A stretch of 64,000 nucleotides of DNA. Source: Lentzea terrae (GTDB taxonomy: Bacteria; Actinomycetota; Actinomycetes; Mycobacteriales; Pseudonocardiaceae). Position numbers and translations under genes: made by a program. Below the pieces are notes generated by a model. That model was not told the DNA's origin, did not search any database, and saw nothing but the letters and a program-made list of their open reading frames with translations. Below are positions 8,690 through 15,918 of the stretch, piece by piece. Each line of letters starts with the position of its first letter. Within the stretch, counting starts at the first letter, position 1. The stretch is from positions 175,238-239,237 of the forward strand of contig NZ_QFWW01000059.1 of the NCBI RefSeq assembly GCF_003265345.1. Reading direction: 5' to 3'.

Positions 8690-8878
8690 ATGAACGAGTC
8701 CCTGCACCGCCCGGCCGCCCTGCCCGAACCGGTCGAGAGCGTGCTCGGGGAGATGGAGCTCGCACCGAAGTCCACCGCCGGTGCGCGAGCCCGTGCCCTG
8801 GCCGGACTGACCGTCGCGATGGGCGTCTTCGCCTCCATCACACCCACGTTGTCGGACCCGACCGTCAGCGTGCGGTGA
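8690..8878 (+). CDS. Candidate LanM substrate, Cys-free 62-residue peptide
   Basis: ATG 8690 has an ideal GAGGAG site at 8676-8681, and the ORF begins 26 bp after the lanM stop, so the two are very likely cotranscribed. The N-terminal 30 residues are acidic and Pro/Glu-rich (EPVESVLGEMELAP), as expected for a leader. The rest is Ala-rich and hydrophobic (ALAGLTVAMGVFASITPT) and ends SDPTVSVR. It has eight Ser/Thr in the last 35 residues but no Cys, so it could be dehydrated but could not form lanthionine rings by itself. It does not match a precursor family I know. Alternatives are a helper peptide or a truncated precursor (see the following entry). Confidence 0.6.
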   Translation: MNESLHRPAALPEPVESVLGEMELAPKSTAGARARALAGLTVAMGVFASITPTLSDPTVSVR

Positions 8879-8944
8879 AAGATCCCGTGTTGCTCGCGGA
8901 ATACGCCTGAGCAGTCGATACGGACGACGTCAGCCTGCGGTTAA
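8879..8944 (+). other. In-frame Cys-containing extension after the peptide stop
   Basis: Reading on in frame past the TGA at 8876-8878 gives 21 codons to a TAA at 8942-8944. They include a Cys-Cys pair at tail positions 4-5, a Cys at position 20, and several Ser/Thr; the end reads TTSACG. That composition resembles a lanthipeptide core. It could mean a nonsense mutation in the precursor, readthrough, or coincidence in the leader region of the next gene, whose ATG is at 8954. Seen in the sequence; interpretation is speculative. Confidence 0.25.
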
Positions 8945-8953
8945 GGTCCTGAC

Positions 8954-11824
8954 ATGCAGACCCGAGCGCCCCACGTGGTCGGCCGTGATCGAGAGGTCAC
9001 GGCCCTCGCGCAGGCACTCGGACGCACCCGCGCCGGCCGCGGCGGCACGATCTTCCTGACCGGCGAGGCGGGTATCGGCAAGTCGCGGCTGGCGAGGTAC
9101 GCGGCCGGCCAGGCCTATGACGAGGGCGTTCGGGTCCTCAAAGGCCGTGGCACGACGATCGGGCCGATGGTGCCGTTCCGCCCGATCGCGGAAGCCCTGC
9201 TGGGACTCTTCCGCGGCGAACCGCCGGACGACTCCGCGCTCGGCCCCTACAAACCCGTGCTGGGCACGCTGATCCCGGAGTGGCAGGACCACCAGTCCCC
9301 GACGGAATCTGTCGTGGTTCTGGCAGAAGCCGTGCTCCGGCTGCTCGCGTCCGTCGCCCGCAGGACACCGTGCCTGCTCGTCCTCGAGGACCTGCACGAC
9401 GCCGACGCCGAGACCCTTGCGGTAATTGAATATTTGACGGACAACCTGGAGGACCAACCGGTTCTGCTGCTCGCCACGAGCCGCAACGAGCCGGGCAACA
9501 CCCTGGACCTGATCCACCGGATCACCCAGCGGGGTGCGGCCACCAAGCTGGAGCTGCGCAGGCTGACCCGGCCGGAGGTCGAGCAGATGACCGCCGGCTG
9601 CCTGGAGAGCGAGCAGATCCCGGCGGAGCTGTCGGCTCGCTTGTGGACGGACAGCGCAGGAAACCCGTTCGTCGTCGAGGAACTGTTGCACGGCATGGTG
9701 AGCAGCGGCCTGCTCGTCGCGGACGCCACCGGCTGGCAGGTGCTCGGCGAGCTGAAGCTGCCGGTCCCGGCGGCGTTCGTGCGCAGTGTCGCCCACCGCA
9801 CCGACCGGCTCGGGCCGCAGGGACGCGAGGTGCTGTCGATCGCGGCGGTGCTGGGGCACCGGTTCCCGCTGTCCGTCGTGCAACGGGTGACCGGCATCGA
9901 CGACCGCCGGCTGCTCAACCACCTGCACGCGGGCGTGGCCGCGCAGCTCGTGACGCCCGACGAGCCCGCACCCGACTGGTACGCGTTCCGCCACCCGCTG
10001 ACCGCGGATGCGTTGCTGGCACAGCTGACGCCCAACGAACGTGCGAACCTCTCCCAGCGCACGGCCGACGCGATCGAGGACCTGCACCCCGGACTGACCG
10101 GTGACTGGTGCCCGCTCGTCGCGAAGCTCAGGTTCGACGCCGGATCACCGGGTGCGGCCGGGTTGTTGTTCGCCGAGGCCGGGCGCCGCGCGCTGACCTC
10201 GGGCGCCGCCGGATCCGCGGTGACGTTGCTGGACCGCGCGCAGGGGTTGCTCACCGACGACGCGCGCGCCGAAGTGCTGGACACGCTGCTGCCGGCGCTC
10301 GCGGAGACCGGCGAGTTCGAGCGCGCCTTCGAGTTCGAGACGGACGTGGCGGAACTGAAGGACGGGCCGGGCAAGGCGAAGCTCCACACGCGACTCGCCC
10401 GGATCGCGCACCAGGCCGGACGGTTCCCGTACGGGGTGGAGCAGGTGCGCCTCGCCCGCGCCCTGCTCGGACCGGACGCGCCCGACGAGCTGACCGCGCA
10501 GCTGGACGTCACCTCGGCCTACCTGTCACTGATCGGCCCGAACGCCGACCGCGTCGAGTCGGCGGCGAGCCTCGCCCGGCAGGCGGCGGACGCGGCGGCA
10601 CGGGCCGACCTGCCCGCCGTCGCGTGCGAGGCGTGGCAGCTGCTCGGAGTCATTGCGCGCGAACAGGATCTCGACGAGGCCAACCGGTGCTTCGACCGAG
10701 CGCTCGCGCTGGCCGACACGCACCAGATGCCGATCCAGCACACCTACGCGCTGGTGCGCCTGGCGGGCAACGACTGGCTCGCGGACGGCAGCACCGACAC
10801 GTTGGAACGCGCACACCGGGAAGCGTGCCGCACGGGCGCGATCACGTTGACGTACAGCGTGAACGCCATCATGGCAGTCCAACTCGTGCTGACCGGCGCC
10901 TACGACGAAGCCGCCCGGCAGGTCGAGTCCTGTTTGGACGCGACCGCGCGACTCCGGTTCCACTCGCTGCACCGCTACCTGTTGATGGTCAAGGCAACGC
11001 TCGCCGCGCACCGCGGCAACCGGCAGGAAACCGACGACGCCGTCGGCAGGTTCGAGGCGGTCGCGAAGGGCGGTGCCCAGGAGGTACCGCTCTGCTACGG
11101 ACTTGCGCGCGCGTTCTGCGCCCTGCTCGAGGAGAACCACGTGCTGGCGATGCAGGAGCTCGACCTCGCGGAGGCGAAGGAGTCGCAGAACCCCACGCCG
11201 TTCCACCTCTCCGGCTCGCACGGCCTGCGCGTGCTGCTCGCCGTCCTGGACGGCAGCTTCGGCTGGTCCGACTACCAGGTGCGGGTGAAGTCGAGTGCCG
11301 CGGGCATGCGCTGGAACCGCCAGTTCGCCGACCTCGCGCACGCCGTCCTGCTGGGCCGCGACGGCCTTCACTCCGAAGCGCGGCAAGCGTTCGACCGAGC
11401 ACAGGAGGCCGCCGCGCTCTATCCGATGGCACGGCACCTCGGGCTGCGCCTGGTCGCGCCGGAAGCCGAGGCGTGGGGCGATCCGGTGACCTGGTTACGC
11501 GCCGCCGAGGAGCACTTCCACCAGGCGGGGATCCCGGCGGTGGCGTCGGCGTGCCGAGGACTGCTGCGGCAGGCGGGCGCGCCGGTGCAGCAACGCCGCA
11601 GCGGCACCGAGCAGGTGCCGAAACAGCTGCGCGGGCACGGCGTCACGGTCCGGGAGTTCGAGGTCTTCGTGCTGCTGGCCGACAGGATGGGCAACAAGGC
11701 CATCGGCACCCGCCTGCACATCTCGCCGCGCACGGTGGAAAAGCACGTGGCCTCGCTGATCGCGAAGACCGGTCAGCCGGACCGCGAGTCCCTGTCGGCG
11801 TACGCGGCGGCACTGAGCCGCTGA
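8954..11824 (+). CDS. LAL-family LuxR transcriptional regulator with AAA domain
   Basis: A 956-residue large ATP-binding LuxR regulator. Walker A is LTGEAGIGKSRLA near residue 36 and Walker B LLVLEDLHDAD near residue 140. A long helical TPR-like middle (about 350-870) and a C-terminal LuxR helix-turn-helix (LTVREFEVFVLL-like region through ISPRTVEKHVASLI, about 895-945) complete the family architecture and length. It starts at ATG 8954 behind a weak AAGG. It lies 75 bp downstream of the candidate precursor in the same direction, so it may be an activator of the lan genes. Its 3' end overlaps the convergent gene at 11773 by 52 bp. Confidence 0.9.
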   Translation: MQTRAPHVVGRDREVTALAQALGRTRAGRGGTIFLTGEAGIGKSRLARYAAGQAYDEGVRVLKGRGTTIGPMVPFRPIAEALLGLFRGEPPDDSALGPYKPVLGTLIPEWQDHQSPTESVVVLAEAVLRLLASVARRTPCLLVLEDLHDADAETLAVIEYLTDNLEDQPVLLLATSRNEPGNTLDLIHRITQRGAATKLELRRLTRPEVEQMTAGCLESEQIPAELSARLWTDSAGNPFVVEELLHGMVSSGLLVADATGWQVLGELKLPVPAAFVRSVAHRTDRLGPQGREVLSIAAVLGHRFPLSVVQRVTGIDDRRLLNHLHAGVAAQLVTPDEPAPDWYAFRHPLTADALLAQLTPNERANLSQRTADAIEDLHPGLTGDWCPLVAKLRFDAGSPGAAGLLFAEAGRRALTSGAAGSAVTLLDRAQGLLTDDARAEVLDTLLPALAETGEFERAFEFETDVAELKDGPGKAKLHTRLARIAHQAGRFPYGVEQVRLARALLGPDAPDELTAQLDVTSAYLSLIGPNADRVESAASLARQAADAAARADLPAVACEAWQLLGVIAREQDLDEANRCFDRALALADTHQMPIQHTYALVRLAGNDWLADGSTDTLERAHREACRTGAITLTYSVNAIMAVQLVLTGAYDEAARQVESCLDATARLRFHSLHRYLLMVKATLAAHRGNRQETDDAVGRFEAVAKGGAQEVPLCYGLARAFCALLEENHVLAMQELDLAEAKESQNPTPFHLSGSHGLRVLLAVLDGSFGWSDYQVRVKSSAAGMRWNRQFADLAHAVLLGRDGLHSEARQAFDRAQEAAALYPMARHLGLRLVAPEAEAWGDPVTWLRAAEEHFHQAGIPAVASACRGLLRQAGAPVQQRRSGTEQVPKQLRGHGVTVREFEVFVLLADRMGNKAIGTRLHISPRTVEKHVASLIAKTGQPDRESLSAYAAALSR

Positions 11825-12177
11825 CGCTCGCGCTTGAGCCGGGCCTCGTACTCGTGCCGCTTGCCGCCGGCCAGGTCCTTCCTGGCAGCCTGCGTGACGT
11901 CCCGGAACACCTCGTAGTAGGTGTCGTCGTACTGCTCGACGATCTCGAACGTCCACCGCCCCGGCAGCACGTTGCGCCCGAGCAGCTCGCGTTGCACCCG
12001 GTCGGCGTGCTCGTGGTGGCCCGCCTGCCGGAGCAGCTCGATGGCCTCGTCGAGGGTGAAGTCGGCCGAGCCGGTCAGCTGGTGGAACGAGTAGAGGTGG
12101 CCGCGGGCCCGTTCGGTGGTCTCGAGCGCGAGGCTGAGCTTGCCCAGCGCCTCGATCGTGAGGTCGTCGTCGTCCAT
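11773..12177 (-). CDS. Small conserved helical protein, function unknown
   Basis: A 134-residue acidic protein from ATG 12177 (MDDDDLTIEALGKLS). It is mainly helical, with the charged run EYEARLKRERQRL near the C-terminus, and has no signal peptide or metal motif. I recognise no family. The ATG abuts the left end of the 66-bp repeat array, where TATTAC sits seven bases before the ATG, compatible with a leaderless transcript. Its last 17 codons overlap the end of the LAL gene on the other strand. Confidence 0.7.
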   Translation of the reverse strand: MDDDDLTIEALGKLSLALETTERARGHLYSFHQLTGSADFTLDEAIELLRQAGHHEHADRVQRELLGRNVLPGRWTFEIVEQYDDTYYEVFRDVTQAARKDLAGGKRHEYEARLKRERQRLSAAAYADRDSRSG

Positions 12178-12620
12178 GTCAGGCGTAATACCCGCCACGG
12201 GGTTGGCTCTACCTACCGCCGGGGTCGGACACCGCTGTACATGTCAGCCGCATACCTACCGAGGAAGAGCTTTGCCCACGGCTGGTCGGCGGACAACGCC
12301 GACCACGTCACGCGTAATACCCGCCGCACGTCGAGCTTCGCCCACGGCCGGTCGGCGGACGCCTGTCGCCCACGCCGTGCCGAACACCCAACGCGGATCG
12401 AGCTTCACCCAAGGCCGCTCGCCAGTCACCGCCGCCAGGCCAGGCCGAACACCCCGCCACGCGCCAAGCCCCACCCACGACCGCCCGCCAGTCACCGCCA
12501 CCCACACCGCGCCAACTACCCACCACGCGCCGAGCCCCACCCACGGCCAGCCGTCAGTCACCGCCGTCCACGTCAGGCGTAATACCCGCCGTGGGTTTGC
12601 GCTTACCCCTGCCGGGTAGT
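12178..12620. repeat. Degenerate 66-bp tandem repeat array, about six units
   Basis: The 484-bp gap before the DUF4383 gene holds no convincing gene but has clear periodicity. The 19-mer GTCAGGCGTAATACCCGCC occurs exactly at 12178 and 12572, with close variants at 12243 and 12307. A second block, GAGCTTCGCCCACGGCCGG and variants, recurs at 12267, 12333, 12400, 12466, 12532 and 12599, i.e. every 66-67 bp. Units diverge by 20-40 percent. On the minus strand each complete copy reads TATTACGCCTGAC followed by an ATGGACG- or GTGGACG-like start, echoing the start of the gene at 12177. Since 66 is a multiple of three, spurious 22-residue repeat proteins appear in several frames. Confidence 0.8.
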
Positions 12621-12661
12621 CGATCACCGACTGTGTCCATCACAGAGCGAGGTGACCAATC

Positions 12662-13093
12662 ATGGTCGACGTCACCACCCGCACGCGGGTCCAGCAGGCC
12701 GCACTCGTCGTCGCGGCCGTGTTCGCGCTGGTCGGCGTGCTCGGTTTCATTCCAGGCATCACCACGAACTACGACTCGATGACCTTCGCGGGCCACGAGT
12801 CCGGCGCGATGCTGCTCGGCATCTTCATGGTGTCGATCCTGCACAACCTCGTGCACCTGCTGTTCGGCGTCGCCGGCTTCCTGGCCGCGCGCACGGCGGC
12901 CGGCGCGCGGGCGTTCCTCATCGGCGGCGGCGCGATCTACCTCGTGCTGTGGCTGTACGGGCTGGTGATCGACAAGATGAGCGACGCCAACTTCGTGCCG
13001 CTCAACGCCGCGGACGACTGGCTGCACTTCGTCCTCGGCCTCGGCATGATCGGACTGGGAGTCGCGCTTGGCAAGCGTGCCGCAGTGCGCTGA
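12662..13093 (+). CDS. DUF4383 membrane protein
   Basis: A 143-residue protein with four hydrophobic helices: about 10-30, 50-72, 83-103 and 119-138. The loop between the first two has the FAGHESGAMLLGIF pattern and the second helix reads VSILHNLVHLLFG, both characteristic of DUF4383. Function is unknown; relatives are common, often duplicated, in actinobacteria. ATG 12662 follows GCGAGGTGACC. Its end overlaps the start of the next gene by about 25 bp in another frame. Confidence 0.85.
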   Translation: MVDVTTRTRVQQAALVVAAVFALVGVLGFIPGITTNYDSMTFAGHESGAMLLGIFMVSILHNLVHLLFGVAGFLAARTAAGARAFLIGGGAIYLVLWLYGLVIDKMSDANFVPLNAADDWLHFVLGLGMIGLGVALGKRAAVR

Positions 13094-14054
13094 CACCGTT
13101 GGCGTAGAAGAAGAGTTTCTTCTCGTCGACACGGCGTCCGGACGTACCTCGGTGCGTGCGGACGCCGTGCTGGCGCGCGTCCAGGACACCGCGCTGACCA
13201 AGTTCCACGCCGAGCTCGCGGCCACACAGGTGGAGGCCGCGACCGGTCCGTGCACGTCGGTTTCCGAACTGGGCCAAGCACTCCGCGAAGCCCGCACGAC
13301 GCTCGAGAAAGCAGCTGAGGAGGTCGGCGTCGGGATCATTTCCCGTGGCACGCCGCAGAAACCGTCACTGCAGCCGATCGTGTCCCACGAGCATCCGCGG
13401 TTCCGGCGCGTCCTCGACACCTACGCGGGCGTGGTGGAGCACTACGAGGCCTGCGGGTGCCATGTCCACGTCGGCGTGCCGGACCGCGAGACCGGCGTGC
13501 GCGTCCTCAACCACCTCCGGCCGTGGCTGCCGACCCTGCTGGCGCTGTCCGCCAACTCACCGGACAACGGCTACGCGAGCTGGCGGATGGTCGAGCAGTC
13601 GCGCTTCCCCGGTTCCGGAGTGCCGCCGGTGTTCGCCAACGCCGCCGACTACGACGCCCACGTCGCCCGGATGGTCGCGTGCGGGACGCTCGTCGACCGC
13701 GCCCAGTCGTTCTGGCTCGCCCGCCTGTCGCCGAAGCTGCCGACCGTGGAGTTCCGGGTGGCGGACGCGGCGGCCACGGTCGACGACGCGATGCTGCAGG
13801 CGGCCCTGTCGCGCGCTCTCGTCCACACGGCGTTCCTGGACGAGGAACCACAGCCGGTGCGCGACGACGTCTGCGCAGCGGCTGTCTGGGCGGCATCCAG
13901 GTACGGTCTGGACGGCGCGGCGGTCGACCCGTGGCACGAATGCCGGGTGCCCGCGACGGCGTTGCTCGAACGGCTGCTGGAGCACGTGACGCAGGCACTG
14001 CGCGCACGTGACGAGTTCGACCTGGTGCATGACCTCGTCGACCAGCGGGTATGA
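13068..14054 (+). CDS. GCS2-type carboxylate-amine ligase (YbdK-like)
   Basis: A 328-residue member of the glutamate-cysteine ligase family 2. The N-terminal GVEEEFLLVD is the family signature, CGCHVHVGVPD gives the His pair, and NSPDNGYASWRMVEQSRFP and LPTVEFRVADAA are conserved core strands. Such enzymes make gamma-glutamyl or other amide bonds using ATP; the true substrate cannot be read from sequence. TTG 13068 has GGGAG at good spacing; GTG 13077 is an alternative. It runs into the diiron gene with an 8-bp gap, so the two form an operon. Confidence 0.85.
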   Translation: MASVPQCADTVGVEEEFLLVDTASGRTSVRADAVLARVQDTALTKFHAELAATQVEAATGPCTSVSELGQALREARTTLEKAAEEVGVGIISRGTPQKPSLQPIVSHEHPRFRRVLDTYAGVVEHYEACGCHVHVGVPDRETGVRVLNHLRPWLPTLLALSANSPDNGYASWRMVEQSRFPGSGVPPVFANAADYDAHVARMVACGTLVDRAQSFWLARLSPKLPTVEFRVADAAATVDDAMLQAALSRALVHTAFLDEEPQPVRDDVCAAAVWAASRYGLDGAAVDPWHECRVPATALLERLLEHVTQALRARDEFDLVHDLVDQRV

Positions 14055-14061
14055 CCCGGTG

Positions 14062-15048
14062 GTGAAGCTTCCCTCGCCCCGCGGACCGCTGTCCGAGACC
14101 GTCATCGCCACGCTGAGCGGCGACCCGGACGGCCGCCCGGTCCCGTTCACCGACGCCGACCCGTACGGCGAGGACCTGACCATCGCCCTGCACACGTTGT
14201 ACGAGCTGCACTACCACGGCTTCGACGGCGTGCACCCCGCCTGGGAGTGGGACCCGGAGCTGCTCAAGTTCCGCGCGCAGGCCGAAATCGTCTTCCTCGC
14301 CGCGTTGCGGTCCGATGTGGACGCCGTCGATCTGGACACGGCACTGGAAGGGTTGCTGGTCGAGCACGTCCCCGGCAACGGCGTGTCGCACCACCTGCGG
14401 GACAACGGCACCTGGGACGAGATGCGCGAGTACTTCGCGCACCGTTCGGTGTACCACCACAAGGAAGCCGACCCGCACGCGTGGGTGATCCCGCGGCTGC
14501 GCGGACGAGCGAAGGCGGCACTGGTCGCGGTGGAGTTCGACGAGTTCGGCGGCGGCCGGGCCGACCGCATGCACTCCCAGCTGTACGCCGATCTGCTCGA
14601 GGGCGCCGGGATGTCACCCGAGTACCTGCACTACCTGGACGACGTGCCCGCACCGGCCATCGCGATCGTCAACATGATGTCGCTGTTCGGCCTGCACCGG
14701 TCGTTGCGCGGCGCGCTGGTCGGCCACTTCGCCGCTGCCGAGATCACCACCGCCCCGAGCGCCCAACGGCTCGCGCAGGCCCTCGAACGCCTCGACGCCG
14801 ATCCGCGGTGCATCGAGTTCTTCACCGAGCACATCGAGGCCGACGCCGTGCACGAGCAGATCATGCGCCGCGACGTCATCGGCTCGCTGCTGGAGCAGGA
14901 ACCGGAGTTGGAGCCGGACGTGGTGTTCGGCATCCAAGCGACGGAACTGCTCGAGGCGCGGCTCGCCGATCACCTGCTGTCGTCGTGGCGCTCCGGGGAG
15001 TCGTCGCTGCGGACGCGCTTGCGGTGGCTGGTGTCGCAGAACGGATAA
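14062..15048 (+). CDS. Haem-oxygenase-like diiron (HDO) protein
   Basis: A 328-residue protein from GTG 14062 (GTG 14059 is also possible), directly after the ligase stop. The helical C-terminal two-thirds fits the iron-containing redox enzyme family of the haem-oxygenase-like diiron superfamily. Candidate ligands are in AEIVFL, VEFDEFGGGRADRMHSQLY and FTEHIEADAVHEQIM (Glu, His, Asp, His). Members oxidise fatty acids, amino acids or peptide-linked groups using O2; the substrate here is unknown. The N-terminal 60 residues resemble a small extra domain. The 3' end overlaps the CDGSH gene on the other strand by 79 bp. Confidence 0.8.
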   Translation: MKLPSPRGPLSETVIATLSGDPDGRPVPFTDADPYGEDLTIALHTLYELHYHGFDGVHPAWEWDPELLKFRAQAEIVFLAALRSDVDAVDLDTALEGLLVEHVPGNGVSHHLRDNGTWDEMREYFAHRSVYHHKEADPHAWVIPRLRGRAKAALVAVEFDEFGGGRADRMHSQLYADLLEGAGMSPEYLHYLDDVPAPAIAIVNMMSLFGLHRSLRGALVGHFAAAEITTAPSAQRLAQALERLDADPRCIEFFTEHIEADAVHEQIMRRDVIGSLLEQEPELEPDVVFGIQATELLEARLADHLLSSWRSGESSLRTRLRWLVSQNG

Positions 15049-15212
15049 CGCTTGCTGCGGCGGCACGCGCACACCGCGACGACGAACCGGTCGCTGGTGT
15101 GCGTCACGCCGTCCTCCGTGACCAGTTCGACCGGTCCCTCGACGAGCACCGGCCCGTTCGGGACCACCGTCACCCTGCGTTCATTCCGATGGGGTGCGTT
15201 CTGGCCGGTCAC
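14970..15212 (-). CDS. CDGSH iron-sulfur domain protein
   Basis: An 80-residue protein carrying a CDGSH-type [2Fe-2S] motif: CACRRSKRYPFCDTSH, i.e. C-x-C-x2-S-x3-P-x-C-D-T-S-H, with Thr in place of the usual Gly. The N-terminal NGPVLVEGPVEL is typical of short bacterial members. Its GTG lies inside the end of the methyltransferase gene (32-bp overlap), and its C-terminus overlaps the end of the diiron gene on the opposite strand. It may pass electrons to the neighbouring diiron protein; that is an inference from context. Confidence 0.85.
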   Translation of the reverse strand: MTGQNAPHRNERRVTVVPNGPVLVEGPVELVTEDGVTHTSDRFVVAVCACRRSKRYPFCDTSHRKRVRSDDSPERHDDSR

Positions 15213-15846
15213 CGCGGATCACCACCAGTTCCTCGTGTCGCTGGCCCGGCTCGATCAGGCCGTGCTGTTCCAGAAAGCCGATCCTGCCGTTCATCACCGG
15301 TCCGAACGGCACCGAGCAGCGTTGCACGATCGACGCCTTCAAGCCGTTGTCCCGCAACTGCCGCAACGTCGTGTCCGCTCCGCACAGTGCAGAGTGGACC
15401 ATCAGCAGCACGCCACCCGGCACCAGCAGGTCGAACATCCTGGCGCACAACGGGTCCAGCAGCTGACGTCCGTCCAGCCCCGCGTCCCACGCGCGCGCCG
15501 GACCGCGAGCACAGGGACCGGCAGCCGGCACGTACGGCGGATTGGCGAGCACCAGGTCGAACCGCTCGTCCGCGACGACCTCCAGCGCGTTGCCCAGCCG
15601 CACCCGCAACGGCAACCGTTGCAGGGCGGCGTTGACCCGTGCGGTCCACACCGCACGCCGGGAAATGTCCACACCGGTCACTTCGGAGGCACCTGCGCGG
15701 ATGGCCGCGATGGCCAGCGCTCCCGTGCCGGTGCCGATGTCCAGCACTCGCGCGCCCGGCGGAATCGCCGCCGCGTGCAGCGCGTCGACCAGCAGTGCAG
15801 TGTCGTCCTGAGGCGTGTACACGCCTGGTGCCCTGAGCAGCCTCAC
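15181..15846 (-). CDS. HemK2/MTQ2-like class I methyltransferase
   Basis: A 221-residue SAM-dependent methyltransferase from GTG 15846 (GGGGGA upstream). Motif I is VLDIGTGTGALAIAA near residue 38, followed by VTGVDIS and then the catalytic NPPYVP near residue 103, the signature of N-methylation of amide or nucleobase groups. It matches the MTQ2 (eRF1-type) group by its short length and lack of the PrmC N-terminal domain. Substrate not predictable. It is translationally packed with the CDGSH gene downstream, which argues for a shared process. Confidence 0.82.
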   Translation of the reverse strand: MRLLRAPGVYTPQDDTALLVDALHAAAIPPGARVLDIGTGTGALAIAAIRAGASEVTGVDISRRAVWTARVNAALQRLPLRVRLGNALEVVADERFDLVLANPPYVPAAGPCARGPARAWDAGLDGRQLLDPLCARMFDLLVPGGVLLMVHSALCGADTTLRQLRDNGLKASIVQRCSVPFGPVMNGRIGFLEQHGLIEPGQRHEELVVIRGDRPERTPSE

Positions 15847-15918
15847 AAGCGAAGAATCCCCCGCCGGAAGACCTTGAAACACCGCGTTTTCGAGCGGGTT
15901 CGGCGGGTACACGAGGGT

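Noticed and set aside
8876..8878. Selenocysteine codon in the candidate precursor
   Set aside because: No recoding hairpin is evident after the TGA and actinomycetes of this type rarely use selenocysteine; nonsense mutation or chance is simpler.
8674..8910. Alternative-frame peptide through the precursor region ending VLLAEYA
   Set aside because: It is Arg/Pro-rich, out of frame with the good ribosome site start at 8690, and without leader-like character.
12178..12620. CRISPR array
   Set aside because: Units are 66 bp, continuous and degenerate, without short identical repeats separated by unique spacers, and no cas genes are near.
12256..12627. Minus-strand ORF encoding 22-residue repeats (VGLGAW and VAVTGGRSW types)
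   Set aside because: The periodicity follows from the 66-bp DNA repeat, 67-bp units break the frame, and there is no ribosome site or codon bias.
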